Assembly: GCA_003149635.1 (NCBI GenBank)
Contig: QCWI01000004.1
Coordinates: forward strand, 230,500 to 294,499
Origin: Fluviicola sp. XM-24bin1
GTDB lineage: Bacteria; Bacteroidota; Bacteroidia; Flavobacteriales_D; Crocinitomicaceae
Direction of reading: 5' to 3'
DNA length: 64,000 nt
The notes below the pieces were generated by a model, which had not been told where the DNA came from, searched no databases, and worked only from the letters and a program-made list of their open reading frames with translations. Shown one piece after another: positions 10,064-20,892 of this stretch; the stretch's first letter is position 1; the number at the start of each line of letters is the position of its first letter. The position numbers were made by a program, and so were the translations under genes.

Positions 10064-11851
10064 ATGGAATCACAGAAAAACCCAATTAAAGGAGGCGAAT
10101 TTATCGTGAGAGACACGGCCCCTTCCGAAATATTCACAGCAGAGAACTGGAGCGAAGAGCAGCGCATGATCCAACAAATGTGTATGGATTTTATCGATGC
10201 GGAAGTTAAACCCATTTTGGACCGTATTGATAGTCTGGAAGAAGGATTGATGCCTTCATTGATGGAAAAAGCGGGTGCACTTGGACTCTTGGGAATGTCG
10301 GTTCCTGAAGAACTCGGTGGATTGGGCGTTGATTTCAAAACAAGTCTATTGGCAACAGAATCTTTAGGAGCTGGATACTCTTTCTCAGTGGCCTACGGAG
10401 CACATACGGGAATTGGTACGCTACCTCTTCTCTATTACGGAAATGATGCCCAGCGTGAAAAGTACATTCCCAAATTAGCGTCAGGTGAATGGAAAGCCGC
10501 TTACTGTTTAACAGAGCCAGGGTCAGGATCGGATGCGAATTCCGGTAAGACCAAAGCAATTTTGTCCGAAGATGGTACGTATTACACATTGAACGGACAA
10601 AAAATGTGGATTACCAACGGAGGATTTGCCAATCTGTTTACGGTTTTCGCAAAGATTGATGATGATGAAAAGCTTACGGCTTTCCTAGTCGAAGCAGATT
10701 CGGAAGGCATCACTACCAACCCCGAAGAAAAGAAAATGGGGATCAAAGGATCGTCCACGCGACAGGTATTCTTCAACAACGTAAAAGTACCAGTTGAAAA
10801 CATGCTTTCAGAACGTGAAAACGGATTTAAAATTGCCCTGAACATTCTCAACATCGGCCGTATAAAATTGGCTGCTGGAGTTATGGGAGGAGCGAAAGAA
10901 GCAGTGCGTGATTCGGTAAAATATGCCAACGAGCGTGAGCAATTCGGACGCTCAATTTCAAAATACGGAGCCATTCGTTACAAATTGGCAGAGCAAGTAA
11001 TTCGCACATTCGCTGTGGAATCGGCAACGTATCGTGCTGGACAAAATATCGACGACGCCATTCAAGGATACATTGATCAAGGTTTAGACAAAGGAGAAGC
11101 CACATTGAAAGGTATAGAGCAATTCGCTCCTGAATGCGCCATTTTGAAAGTGGCCGGATCCGAAGCATTGGATTACGTGACCGACGAGGCCGTTCAGATC
11201 TTCGGAGGTATGGGATATTCTGCTGAATCTTCAGTGGAACGTGCCTATCGCGATGCTCGAATCAATAGAATTTTTGAAGGAACCAACGAGATCAATCGTT
11301 TACTTACCGTAGATATGGTATTGAAGCGCGCTTTGAAAGGCGAATTGGATTTGATGGGGCCTGCAATGAGCGTTGCCAATGAATTGGTAAGTATTCCGGA
11401 AATGAAAGATCCCACAGAAGGCCCTCTTGGAGCCGAGTTCGATGCATTGGAAGGATTCAAAAAATCCATCTTAATGGTTGCTGGATCGGCGGTTCAAAAG
11501 TTGATGCAATCGCTAGCGAAAGAACAAGAAGTCTTGATGAACATCGCTGACATGTCCATAGATACCTACATCGCAGAATCGACCTTGTTGCGCGTTCAGC
11601 AAATGATTGATGCGCAAGGAGAAGGGGCGTGCAAAGAACAAATCGCTATCGTTAAAACCTTGTTCTACGATACAGCAGACAAGATCAATAAAGCAGGTAA
11701 AGATGCAGTAAACTCTTTCGCTGAAGGCGATGAACTGCGCATGATGATGATGGGATTGAAGCGCTTCACGAAGACGCAACCGTTCAATGTGAAAGAAGCA
11801 CGACAATTAATCGCTCAAAAGTTGATCGAAGCAAATGGATACTGTTACTAG
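10064..11851 (+). CDS. acyl-CoA dehydrogenase family protein
   Basis: 595 aa; YCLTEPGSGSDA, QIFGGMGYSAESSVERAYRDARINRIFEGTNEI. Confidence 0.93.
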   Translation: MESQKNPIKGGEFIVRDTAPSEIFTAENWSEEQRMIQQMCMDFIDAEVKPILDRIDSLEEGLMPSLMEKAGALGLLGMSVPEELGGLGVDFKTSLLATESLGAGYSFSVAYGAHTGIGTLPLLYYGNDAQREKYIPKLASGEWKAAYCLTEPGSGSDANSGKTKAILSEDGTYYTLNGQKMWITNGGFANLFTVFAKIDDDEKLTAFLVEADSEGITTNPEEKKMGIKGSSTRQVFFNNVKVPVENMLSERENGFKIALNILNIGRIKLAAGVMGGAKEAVRDSVKYANEREQFGRSISKYGAIRYKLAEQVIRTFAVESATYRAGQNIDDAIQGYIDQGLDKGEATLKGIEQFAPECAILKVAGSEALDYVTDEAVQIFGGMGYSAESSVERAYRDARINRIFEGTNEINRLLTVDMVLKRALKGELDLMGPAMSVANELVSIPEMKDPTEGPLGAEFDALEGFKKSILMVAGSAVQKLMQSLAKEQEVLMNIADMSIDTYIAESTLLRVQQMIDAQGEGACKEQIAIVKTLFYDTADKINKAGKDAVNSFAEGDELRMMMMGLKRFTKTQPFNVKEARQLIAQKLIEANGYCY

Positions 11852-11878
11852 AAAGTAATTCGATTAGAACATATGAAA

Positions 11879-11904
11879 GGGTCGTCGGGAGACGGCCTTT
11901 TTTG
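11879..11904 (+). terminator. intrinsic terminator after acyl-CoA dehydrogenase
   Basis: GGTCGTC-ggga-GACGGCC followed by TTTTTT. Confidence 0.65.
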
Positions 11905-12035
11905 TTGTAACTACAGAAGTTACAGATAATTTGACCGACCCGAGAAAAAACTAATTCGCTTTATAACCATTTAGTTATATAGGAATATTCGAATATCGCT
12001 ATAATGTGATTTTGCAAGCCTTCAATTTAACCCCA

Positions 12036-12071
12036 CAAAAAAGCCCTGACATCTTTCGACATCAGGGCTCC
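12036..12071 (-). terminator. intrinsic terminator of DUF4920 gene
   Basis: AGCCCTGA...TCAGGGCT hairpin; A-run on + strand is a T-tract on -. Confidence 0.65.
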
Positions 12072-12091
12072 AATTCTCTTAAAGCAATCGC

Positions 12092-12583
12092 TTACTTCTT
12101 CAAAGTAATTCCGTCTGCAATAAAGTTAATTTCAAACTCAGGCTCTGTGATAGCAGCGATTTCTTCTTCGCTCTTCCCAGCGTCCTCAGCAAAATGCTGC
12201 AAATCTGCTACAGGAATCGTATCCATAAAGGCTACACCGTGCAAGTAAGCACCCGTTCCAACTTCCGTTTTCGGTGGAATTGTAAAGTGATCCTTGAAAC
12301 GAACCATAAACGTATCTCCGTTTCCTTTATCGATATTGATCCAACATCCCGCTTTCGAACACACTTCTGAAATATCTGCTTCAATTGTGTATTCTACTTC
12401 TCCTTCTTTACCTTCAAAATCCTTTAGCATATCTGCCACAGAAATGGCTTTGCTTACATCCACTTTTACTGGGCCATAGCTTTTTCCCAATTTTTCTTTT
12501 TCATCTTGAACAGAATCAGATTCTGGAGCTGAGCATGCGATAGCAATGGCTGCAACTGCAAACGCGATCATGTATTTTTTCAT
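12092..12583 (-). CDS. DUF4920 domain-containing lipoprotein
   Basis: Lipobox-like AIACS; VCSKAGCWINI...DTFMVRFKDHFTIP typical of DUF4920. Confidence 0.75.
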   Translation of the reverse strand: MKKYMIAFAVAAIAIACSAPESDSVQDEKEKLGKSYGPVKVDVSKAISVADMLKDFEGKEGEVEYTIEADISEVCSKAGCWINIDKGNGDTFMVRFKDHFTIPPKTEVGTGAYLHGVAFMDTIPVADLQHFAEDAGKSEEEIAAITEPEFEINFIADGITLKK

Positions 12584-12629
12584 AGTCGATTAATTAGATT
12601 TCTTGTAAAACTTTCGTAAAGATACGCAT

Positions 12630-12662
12630 AAAAAAACCCTGATCTCCGTTAAGAGTCAGGGT
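12630..12662 (-). terminator. intrinsic terminator
   Basis: ACCCTGA...TCAGGGT hairpin with T-tract on - strand. Confidence 0.65.
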
Positions 12663-12683
12663 ATAACATATTTTTAAGAAAAT

Positions 12684-13058
12684 TTATTTCAGGTACTCAG
12701 CGTAGAATAAATTCAACTGGTGATTCTCACCATCTACATCTACGTATCTCACACCACATCCAGAAAGGAAACGGATCATAATCTGAGAACTTTGCGCTTG
12801 CTCACCTTTAATAGTTACGGTAGCCTCACGCGATGAAGCATCATATGAAACAGTGAAGTAATCAGGATAGTAAGAAGCCGCACTCGTTACTTGCTCTTCC
12901 GTTGTTCCATCAGGCAATGTGTAAACGTAAGTTCCAGACTCCTTACTAGTTGCCAATTCAGCAGCCCCTTGTGACATTGCAGTATTCTTCACGTCCTGTG
13001 CAAAACTCAAAGCAACAACCCCGAGAACGAATGCCAGTGTAGAGATCAATTTTTTCAT
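12684..13058 (-). CDS. hypothetical exported protein
   Basis: Signal peptide MKKLISTLAFVLGVVALSFAQ; 124 aa. Confidence 0.65.
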   Translation of the reverse strand: MKKLISTLAFVLGVVALSFAQDVKNTAMSQGAAELATSKESGTYVYTLPDGTTEEQVTSAASYYPDYFTVSYDASSREATVTIKGEQAQSSQIMIRFLSGCGVRYVDVDGENHQLNLFYAEYLK

Positions 13059-13151
13059 GGTATCTTTTTCTTTTGTTAGTATGACGTATAATTAGTTCGA
13101 AACGTTGTTTCAGCCAAACGAATCTACAATATTTTTGCCAAATTTGTTTGT

Positions 13152-13757
13152 ATGAGTGATCTTTTGCTCCATTACCATGAAGGACAGCTTGAAGCGGGCT
13201 GTGACGAAGCGGGCCGAGGTTGCCTTGCAGGCCCCGTGGTTGCTGCAGCGGTGATCCTCCCAGACGACTTCGAAAACGAATTGCTGAACGATTCAAAAAA
13301 ACTCACTGAATCTAAACGAAAAGCACTCCGACCTATCATTGAAGAACAAGCTTTGGCACATGCCGTTGCGTTCGTACACCCTGAGGAGATTGATAAAATC
13401 AACATTCTGAATGCAAGTTTCCTTGCCATGCACCGAGCTGTGGACGCGCTTCAAAAAAGTCCTGAGTTCCTATTAATTGATGGTAATCGATTCAATCCAC
13501 ATCCGAAATATCCGCATGCTTGTATCATAAAGGGAGATGGAAAATACCTGTCCATTGCAGCCGCATCTATTTTGGCAAAAACCTATCGCGACGACTACAT
13601 GGAAGAAATCGCTGAAGAATTTCCCATGTACGATTGGGCGAGCAACAAAGGTTACCCAACTAAAAAGCATCGATTGGGAATCCAAAATCACGGCGATTGC
13701 AAGTACCATCGTCAATCGTTCACCCTATTGCCTCCTGAACAGTTAGAACTCTTTTAG
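13152..13757 (+). CDS. rnhB: ribonuclease HII
   Basis: [47 protein letters not shown]. Confidence 0.96.
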   Translation: MSDLLLHYHEGQLEAGCDEAGRGCLAGPVVAAAVILPDDFENELLNDSKKLTESKRKALRPIIEEQALAHAVAFVHPEEIDKINILNASFLAMHRAVDALQKSPEFLLIDGNRFNPHPKYPHACIIKGDGKYLSIAAASILAKTYRDDYMEEIAEEFPMYDWASNKGYPTKKHRLGIQNHGDCKYHRQSFTLLPPEQLELF

Positions 13758-13842
13758 AGTAAACAGAGACTTGTTCATTTCTACTTTTTACAGAGTAAAA
13801 TCCAGCCTTCGTTCTTTCTATTTTTGGTAAAAATGGTAACGT

Positions 13843-15975
13843 ATGTTCAAACGCGTACTTCTCGGCGTACTGTTTATCGCAAGTCTTGCATGGATCACGT
13901 ATTATGCATGGGACATTGCCAGCTCCAAGAATAATTACGTTCCAGAAATCGTTTTTTCAGAAGCAGACGGGCAATTATTGGTCGTAATTCGTCCCGATGA
14001 AGTCAATTTCGACGCCATCGAATCCTTCAGAGATGCCCCAACACTTGATTTGATCAAATCACTGAACGATAGCAGCTATCAAAAAGGATATTTCAGTCAG
14101 AAACGACCTCATTTCTTATTGATCTCCGAGGACAATTGGAACAGTGCTGCGATCAAAACATTGTTCAAAGGAAAATCACCTCAAATTGACGGCTCTAAAG
14201 TTCGAATCGACGGATATTCAGGGAAATATTACAAAACGGGACTCTACCTATCCAAGGGAACTATGGAGCATCAGGGAGATGAATCAAACATTTTTCCAGT
14301 CGATAAAAAAGCCTCAGCAAGTTTGATCTCATTCGCTGATAAAGGCATTCAAAACACAACGGACATCTATTTTAAAGCCAACGGTCGTGTCAATTTCGTT
14401 ACCCGAAATGCGAACATTGAACAAGGCGCGCAAATTAAAGATGAGTCGATTTTCGCCGGATTGGTTTCACGAAACATCTCCAGTTATCACTTCTACGAAC
14501 GTGATTATTATGCTACACTTGATCAGGAATTCGCTACTGGGCCGATGTATCAATGGCTTTTGAACGGTTTCGTTGTAGCAGATTACGATGGTGAGAAGGT
14601 CATAGTTTCCGATTATCTCGGCGGGCAAGATCCCATTCTTATCCTGAACGACATCAATCAATCTTTGGATAGCAATCGCTTTGAGAATAAACTAATGAAG
14701 GATTTTCCAGCAAACGGAGGATCTTACGTGGTTAAATATCTCGAAGATCTCGTTGTATTTTCTGAAAGCGAAGCTGCCTGCGATAAAATGCTCGCCGATT
14801 ACAAACTAGGAAGCACCATCGCCTCAAGTACTAATACCCGTTATCGCTATTTCGGGGAATTGCCAAAAGCCGTTTCCGAACGATTTGTAGGCGAAGAGCA
14901 GAGTTACTCCAAATCCGTCTATCAAGGCCGTTTAATGGAAACATACACGGGAATCCCAGTTCCTGAAACCACAAAAGAATTGAGTGCTTCAGTAAACCTG
15001 AGTTGCGGTTTTGACATCAAGGACTTCGTAGTGTTATCAGGTAAAGGAAACGTTGTCGTTCTTGGAACCCAAGGAGAAGTTGCTTGCTACACATCGGGGA
15101 AGCTCGCTTGGAAAAAGAAAATCGATGATAAAATCATAGGTTCGATTTCCCTAATTGACTTACACTACAATGGCGAGATGTACGTGCACCTTAACACGTC
15201 GGGGCAACTGTATTTGTGGGACTTAAAAGGAAACGACGCTACAGGATTCCCGGTTACTATCGATGGTGAAATCACGGCACCTACGAAATTCTACCGATGG
15301 CGCGAACGTAGTTATTTCCTCGTTGGAACTGCTAATAACAAACTCCTGCAGTTGAATGCCAAAGGTGGAGAATTGGACGTCTTCAAAATTGATCATCCCA
15401 TCCAAAAACCAATCGACATCTGGGTGAGTCAAAAACGCTTGTTTGCCGGTGTAGCCTCGAATACGGTACAATTCACGATGTACGAGATTGAAAAACGTCG
15501 TGCTTTGCGATCTTTTGAAATTCTTCCGGGCTCCAAATCTGTGAAAGTTCCAAATCAATTGTTCCGATTCTCAATTACAGACAACGCGTTGGTGCGCATG
15601 GATCAAAAAGGTAGACGCGACAACATTGACCGCTATCCAGACGGTAAACTCCTGTACCTCAATAAAAAGGCTATGGCTATCCAAACTGGAAACACCCTTT
15701 CGTTGCTCAACGAAGAAGGTATCGGATTCGGTGAAATCGCCCTTCCCTTCAGCGATATAGGCGATATTTTCATCAAAACACTCGAATCTGGGAAAACCTA
15801 TATCTGCGTTATTGATGCATTGGAGAATAATGTATATTTGTACGGTACTGACGGATCACAATTGAGTAACAAAGCCTTAGAGGGACAAACACGCGTGCAT
15901 TTGCAAACGGTTGGAAACTCGAAATGCATTACAACAGTTGTAGATCAATTTGTGATACAGTATATTGAGGACTGA
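13843..15975 (+). CDS. hypothetical membrane-anchored protein with propeller-like C-terminal half
   Basis: 710 aa, N-terminal TM anchor; repeating strand pattern (LYLWDLKGNDATGFPVTIDGEI...). Confidence 0.6.
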   Translation: MFKRVLLGVLFIASLAWITYYAWDIASSKNNYVPEIVFSEADGQLLVVIRPDEVNFDAIESFRDAPTLDLIKSLNDSSYQKGYFSQKRPHFLLISEDNWNSAAIKTLFKGKSPQIDGSKVRIDGYSGKYYKTGLYLSKGTMEHQGDESNIFPVDKKASASLISFADKGIQNTTDIYFKANGRVNFVTRNANIEQGAQIKDESIFAGLVSRNISSYHFYERDYYATLDQEFATGPMYQWLLNGFVVADYDGEKVIVSDYLGGQDPILILNDINQSLDSNRFENKLMKDFPANGGSYVVKYLEDLVVFSESEAACDKMLADYKLGSTIASSTNTRYRYFGELPKAVSERFVGEEQSYSKSVYQGRLMETYTGIPVPETTKELSASVNLSCGFDIKDFVVLSGKGNVVVLGTQGEVACYTSGKLAWKKKIDDKIIGSISLIDLHYNGEMYVHLNTSGQLYLWDLKGNDATGFPVTIDGEITAPTKFYRWRERSYFLVGTANNKLLQLNAKGGELDVFKIDHPIQKPIDIWVSQKRLFAGVASNTVQFTMYEIEKRRALRSFEILPGSKSVKVPNQLFRFSITDNALVRMDQKGRRDNIDRYPDGKLLYLNKKAMAIQTGNTLSLLNEEGIGFGEIALPFSDIGDIFIKTLESGKTYICVIDALENNVYLYGTDGSQLSNKALEGQTRVHLQTVGNSKCITTVVDQFVIQYIED

Positions 15976-15992
15976 AAACCAAACGAAAACTA

Positions 15993-18563
15993 ATGAAAAC
16001 GCTAAAACTACTTGGAGTGTTTGTTGCACTCAACCTGTGTTTTACAGGATTTTCTCAAAATTATCTCGGAATTACCGGAAGTAATTACGCCGGTGTCATG
16101 GGAATCGATCTTCAGCCTGCGAGCTTCGTAGATGGTCGATTTGTAACCGATGTCAATTTGTTCAGCACGAATTTTAGTTTCTGGACAAATGCAGGTTACT
16201 TCGACACGCGCGACATGCCGAAGTGGTGGACAAAATCATTCCGCCCAGATGTTTCAGGAGGAAACAACTTGTACATCAACGGTGGATCAAATCCGCACAA
16301 TGACTGGGCAATTCCATTAGGTGACTCCGCGCAAGATCTAAATCCTTATATCTTCCGTAACTACGATGCCACCTCAACGAAGAAAATTGGGATCTATAAC
16401 AACGTTCAAGTAGATGTGTTGAATTTCATGTTCCACATCAACCGTAAAATCGCGGTAGGAGCTACGGTGAAGTTCCGATCTATTACGAACATAGATGATG
16501 TGGATCCAAAATTGGCGTTGCTTGCGGAGAACGATTTGGAGATCCAAAGTTTGTGGAATCAGCAGTTTGATGAAGAACTATTGAACTTGAACCACATGTC
16601 ATGGGCCGAATACGGTTTGGTGTATTCACAGGTGATTCGTGAAGATGGAGAACACTTCATGAAGGCTGGAGGAAAAGCAAAATGGCTCCAAGGTTATACT
16701 GCTGCTTACGTGCACACAAATAACTTGAGCTACAACCTATTCAACGACGATACCACACAGTACTTATCTGGTGACTTTGCTTACGGTCACTCAAGAGGAC
16801 TTTTAGAAGGAGATACGCCTGAATCAGGTCTTCCTCAATCGGCATCAAAATTCGGACTTGGTTTGGATCTAGGATTCGTGTACGAATGGCGCCCTGATTG
16901 GAAAGAATACAAATACGACATGGATGGTGAAACAAACATCTGGCGTCGTGACCAAGACAAATACAAAATGCGCGTAGGAGCTTCGATCCTTGACATTGGA
17001 GGAATGCGTTTCGAAAAAGGAGGTATCTCTCAAGACTTTAACGTGAACAGCAACAACTTATTCGATTTGACTGTATTTGACGAAGCTTCAGGTTTGGTAA
17101 GTTTCGACAGTATTGTGGATTCATTGATTACAAACGATCCTAGCTGGACACCTGCAGACGACGAAGGAACGTTCTTCATGCAATTGCCAACTGCAGTTAG
17201 TTTGCAGTTCGATTACCACATTTACAAGTGGTTCTACGTAAACGTAACGGGTATAGCAAGTATCCAGAACCGTCGTAATCCACACCGTGTACGTACAGCA
17301 AATCAGTTGTCGATCACGCCAAGTTTCGACCATGCATGGTTCGGACTACACGTGCCAATGGCAATTAATAAATACTCTGGTTTCCGCGCAGGACTTGCCA
17401 CGAGACTCGGGCCAATTACCGTAGGATTTACAGACATCCGAACGTTGTTTGCCTTTGGTAAGATCCGAGGAACAGGAATCTACGCAGGATTGCGCGTTCC
17501 GGTTCTTTATGGACACCCTTCTGATGAAGATGGTGACCTTGTATCGGATGACTTGGATGAGTGTGTTACTACCCCAGGTGTTTGGGCTTTCCGCGGATGT
17601 CCGGATACGGATGGTGACGGAATCCAGGATACAGAAGATGAATGTCCATTAGAGGCAGGATTGGAGCAATTCAAAGGATGTCCGGATAAAGATGGAGATG
17701 GAGTTCCAGATAAAGATGACAACTGTCCTGAAATTGCAGGTAAAGTTGAATTGCAAGGATGTCCGGATACGGATGAAGATGGAATCATCGATCCGGAAGA
17801 TGACTGTCCTGAAACTCCAGGATTGGCTGAATTCAAAGGATGTCCAGATACGGATGGTGACGGAATCAAAGATGAAGACGATGCTTGTCCAGAAGTTCCT
17901 GGTCCATTAGTAAACAACGGATGTCCAGATACAGATAACGACGGAATCCTTGACTTCTTGGATGATTGTCCAGAAATCCCTGGACCTCAAGAGAACAACG
18001 GTTGTCCTTGGCCAGACACTGACGAAGACGGATTGTTGGATAAAGACGATAAGTGTCCATACATCGCTGGTCCGGTTGAAAACGAGGGATGTCCTTACTC
18101 TGATACCGATGAAGACGGAATCCTTGATAAAGATGATGACTGTCCTACAGTTCCTGGTGTTCCTTCAACTGAAGAAGGTAAGAACGGTTGTCCTGAGATT
18201 GAAGAAGAAGTTCAAGAGATCTTGCAGACTGCCTTCGATAACCTAGAGTTCGAGACAGCACGAGACATCATCAAGGATGAGTCAGTCCCATCGTTGAGTG
18301 AGTTGGCTGAAGTATTGAACAAGAAGCCAGAATGGAAGTTGCAGATTGCAGGTCACACCGATAGCCAAGGTGATGCACAAAGCAACTTGATCCTATCTAA
18401 GAAGCGTGCTGAAGCAGTGAAGCGTTTCATGGAGAGCAAAGGAATTGACGGAAGCCGTCTAAACGTATTGTTCTTCGGTGAAACTCAACCAATCGCTGAC
18501 AACAACACAGCTGAAGGAAGACAGAAAAACAGACGTGTTGAGATGACGATTATCTTCGAATAA
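15993..18563 (+). CDS. DUF5723-like outer membrane protein with thrombospondin type-3 repeats and OmpA C-terminal domain
   Basis: Signal peptide; ~7-8 units of CPDTDGDGIxDxxDxCP; OmpA motif LQIAGHTDSQGDAQSNLILSKKRAEAVKRFM. Confidence 0.88.
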   Translation: MKTLKLLGVFVALNLCFTGFSQNYLGITGSNYAGVMGIDLQPASFVDGRFVTDVNLFSTNFSFWTNAGYFDTRDMPKWWTKSFRPDVSGGNNLYINGGSNPHNDWAIPLGDSAQDLNPYIFRNYDATSTKKIGIYNNVQVDVLNFMFHINRKIAVGATVKFRSITNIDDVDPKLALLAENDLEIQSLWNQQFDEELLNLNHMSWAEYGLVYSQVIREDGEHFMKAGGKAKWLQGYTAAYVHTNNLSYNLFNDDTTQYLSGDFAYGHSRGLLEGDTPESGLPQSASKFGLGLDLGFVYEWRPDWKEYKYDMDGETNIWRRDQDKYKMRVGASILDIGGMRFEKGGISQDFNVNSNNLFDLTVFDEASGLVSFDSIVDSLITNDPSWTPADDEGTFFMQLPTAVSLQFDYHIYKWFYVNVTGIASIQNRRNPHRVRTANQLSITPSFDHAWFGLHVPMAINKYSGFRAGLATRLGPITVGFTDIRTLFAFGKIRGTGIYAGLRVPVLYGHPSDEDGDLVSDDLDECVTTPGVWAFRGCPDTDGDGIQDTEDECPLEAGLEQFKGCPDKDGDGVPDKDDNCPEIAGKVELQGCPDTDEDGIIDPEDDCPETPGLAEFKGCPDTDGDGIKDEDDACPEVPGPLVNNGCPDTDNDGILDFLDDCPEIPGPQENNGCPWPDTDEDGLLDKDDKCPYIAGPVENEGCPYSDTDEDGILDKDDDCPTVPGVPSTEEGKNGCPEIEEEVQEILQTAFDNLEFETARDIIKDESVPSLSELAEVLNKKPEWKLQIAGHTDSQGDAQSNLILSKKRAEAVKRFMESKGIDGSRLNVLFFGETQPIADNNTAEGRQKNRRVEMTIIFE
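17521..18200 (+). repeat. tandem TSP3-type repeats coding ~27-aa units
   Basis: Recurring CPDTDxDGIxDxxDDCPExPG units in the preceding CDS. Confidence 0.85.
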
Positions 18564-18588
18564 TTATGATCGCAACGTTAATTACTAT

Positions 18589-18622
18589 AACAGCCGCCCT
18601 GTTTCAGGGGGCTGTTCTTTTA
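18589..18622 (+). terminator. intrinsic terminator after OmpA-family gene
   Basis: AACAGCCgCCCTG-TTT-CAGGGGGCTGTT followed by CTTTT. Confidence 0.75.
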
Positions 18623-18672
18623 TATATTGGGTAGGAATTGCCATATTCTAGTGAACTACGAACTACACTACC

Positions 18673-19221
18673 ATGAAATTTCTACTCAAACTTCTCGTGG
18701 CAATTGCCTCGTTGATCGGTATTGTGATGGTGATCGCTTTCTTCGTCGACCGATCTTTCGAAGTGAAACGGAGTGAAACCATTCCAGCCAATCGCCAAAT
18801 TGCCTTCAACTACTTTAAAAACCTAGAACATCAGGAAGACTTCAATGTCTGGCTCAACTACGACCCAAAAACGGAGATTTGGTACGAAGGAACACCGGGT
18901 GAAATTGGCTACAGCATCTGCTGGAAAAGTACTGACAAACGCGTGGGTGTGGGTAAACAAGAAATCGTGGCCATTGAAGAGAATGAAAGTATAGAGTACA
19001 AAATCGAATTAGAGGAACCCGAGAGTATCAGCGGCGATATGAAAGTATCTTTTGAAGACGCGGGAGCCAACGAAAGCAAAGTAACGTTCTATCTTAAAGG
19101 TGAGATTCCGTATCCATGGAACTTATCGCTCTTGTTCACCGACATCGAAGACCAAATTGGTTCAGAACTCGAAAAAGGACTCAAACAAGCCCGTCCATAT
19201 ATCAAGAAATCGGTTGATTAG
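18673..19221 (+). CDS. SRPBCC family protein
   Basis: TM followed by polyketide_cyc-like fold (ANRQIAFNYFKNLEHQEDFNVW). Confidence 0.7.
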   Translation: MKFLLKLLVAIASLIGIVMVIAFFVDRSFEVKRSETIPANRQIAFNYFKNLEHQEDFNVWLNYDPKTEIWYEGTPGEIGYSICWKSTDKRVGVGKQEIVAIEENESIEYKIELEEPESISGDMKVSFEDAGANESKVTFYLKGEIPYPWNLSLLFTDIEDQIGSELEKGLKQARPYIKKSVD

Positions 19222-19272
19222 AATTCGATTTAGACCGCGCTCAACTGATTTTTTCTCCCTACTTTTATTCCG

Positions 19273-20892
19273 ATGAAATTGAGCAAGGCACAACGCTATT
19301 TATTGAGTACGTTATCAGGACTCCTCATGGTGCTTTGTTTTCCTTTCACTGGAAGTCTTACCCCTTTGGTTTTCGTTGCTTGGATTCCACTTTTATTTGT
19401 TGAATCGTACGTTTCTAGACAGAACTATCGCTCTGGGAAGATTTTCACTCATGCTTACATTACCTTTTTCATTTATAACATCGGCACTACCTGGTGGGTT
19501 TGGAACGCCAGTCAGGGAGGTTCAGCATTGGCATTTTTGCTGAATTCCTTGCTAATGACCCTTGCGTTTTACGCCTTTCATCTGACCAAAAAATATGTGG
19601 GCCAAAAGGAAGGAATTATTGCGTTGGTGCTGTATTGGATCGGGTTTGAATACTTCCACTACGACTGGGAAAGTTCTTGGCCATGGCTGACTTTCGGAAA
19701 CGTCTTCAGCATCCATCCAAGTTGGATTCAATGGTACAGCGTGACGGGTGCCCTTGGTGGAAGCCTTTGGGTCTTGGTTATCAATTTATTGTTATTCCGA
19801 ACCCTTGAGAATGTCTATTTAAGGAAAGAGACTTGGCGCATACAAACGCCTCTATTTTACTTGGCTGGAGCCGCTCTCATTATCCCGATGACAATCTCCC
19901 TGATTACGTACTACTCGTATGAAGAGAAGAAAGATCCAATCGAAGCCGTTTTGATTCAACCGAATCTGGATCCTATGCAACCCGACGACGGTATGCCATC
20001 AGTGAAGTTTGGTTCCGATCCTTTATTGCAATCTCGCGACATGTTGGATCAAGCAGTAAAGATCGTTACGCCGAAAACAGATATTGTTCTTGCTCCAGAA
20101 ACAGCCTACTGGAGGGATATCCGAGAAGACCGCATTGAATCCAATAGATTGTATGGATTACTCAGAAGTGCTCAACCGTACCTGAACAATGCCGACATTT
20201 TATGGGGAGTAGCTAGTTCGCGGACATTCGATAAACGCAAATCGGTAACCACTAGACCGTTGGGTGACGGTTCATTCCAAGAGGATTACAATTCATCACT
20301 CCACATTGATTCGGAAGGAAAACCGGTATTTATTCGAAAATCGAAGTTGGTTCCAGGCGTAGAAAAAGTTCCATTTGCTAATACTTTCCCTTTCATGTCA
20401 GAGTGGGCGATTTCCATGGACGGAACTCAAGTAGGATATGGCATTGAAAATTCACCAAAAATTTTCGAATCCAAGGATTTCAAGTTCGCCCCGGTGATTT
20501 GTTATGAATCCATTTTCGGAGGATTCGTTGCTGAGCAGTGCAGGAAAGGTGCAGAAGTAATTTGCATAATCACCAACGATGGTTGGTGGGGAGACACTCC
20601 GGGCTACAAACAGCACGCGAGCTTTGCAAGCTTAAGAGCCATTGAAAATCGACGCAGTATCTTGCGCTCAGCAAACACCGGAACCACTTGTGTAGTAAAC
20701 CAAAGAGGTGATATTCTTCATGCAACAAAGTGGATGGAAAAGGCCGCCGTAAATGCCACTATCAACCTTAATAGCAATTCAACCGTTTATTCAGAATACG
20801 GGGATGTTTTGGGGCGTAGTTTTGGCTTCGTCTCCATATTTCTCTTACTTTTTACATTCGTTAGACGTTTTAAGAAACTTTTTTCAAAGTGA
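19273..20892 (+). CDS. lnt: apolipoprotein N-acyltransferase
   Basis: Multi-TM N-term and nitrilase domain (VLAPETAYW; VPGVEKVPF; VICYESIF; NDGWWGDTPGYKQH). Confidence 0.92.
   Translation: MKLSKAQRYLLSTLSGLLMVLCFPFTGSLTPLVFVAWIPLLFVESYVSRQNYRSGKIFTHAYITFFIYNIGTTWWVWNASQGGSALAFLLNSLLMTLAFYAFHLTKKYVGQKEGIIALVLYWIGFEYFHYDWESSWPWLTFGNVFSIHPSWIQWYSVTGALGGSLWVLVINLLLFRTLENVYLRKETWRIQTPLFYLAGAALIIPMTISLITYYSYEEKKDPIEAVLIQPNLDPMQPDDGMPSVKFGSDPLLQSRDMLDQAVKIVTPKTDIVLAPETAYWRDIREDRIESNRLYGLLRSAQPYLNNADILWGVASSRTFDKRKSVTTRPLGDGSFQEDYNSSLHIDSEGKPVFIRKSKLVPGVEKVPFANTFPFMSEWAISMDGTQVGYGIENSPKIFESKDFKFAPVICYESIFGGFVAEQCRKGAEVICIITNDGWWGDTPGYKQHASFASLRAIENRRSILRSANTGTTCVVNQRGDILHATKWMEKAAVNATINLNSNSTVYSEYGDVLGRSFGFVSIFLLLFTFVRRFKKLFSK

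Noticed and set aside
17507-17917. 136-aa repetitive ORF on the - strand (SGQxSSxSxIPSxSVSGHP repeats)
   Set aside because: Exact antisense shadow of the TSP3 repeat-coding region; periodicity is inherited from the real + strand gene
17521-18200. Tandem DNA repeats resembling a CRISPR or VNTR array
   Set aside because: Units are ~81 nt, degenerate, in frame and encode calcium-binding TSP3 motifs inside an OmpA protein
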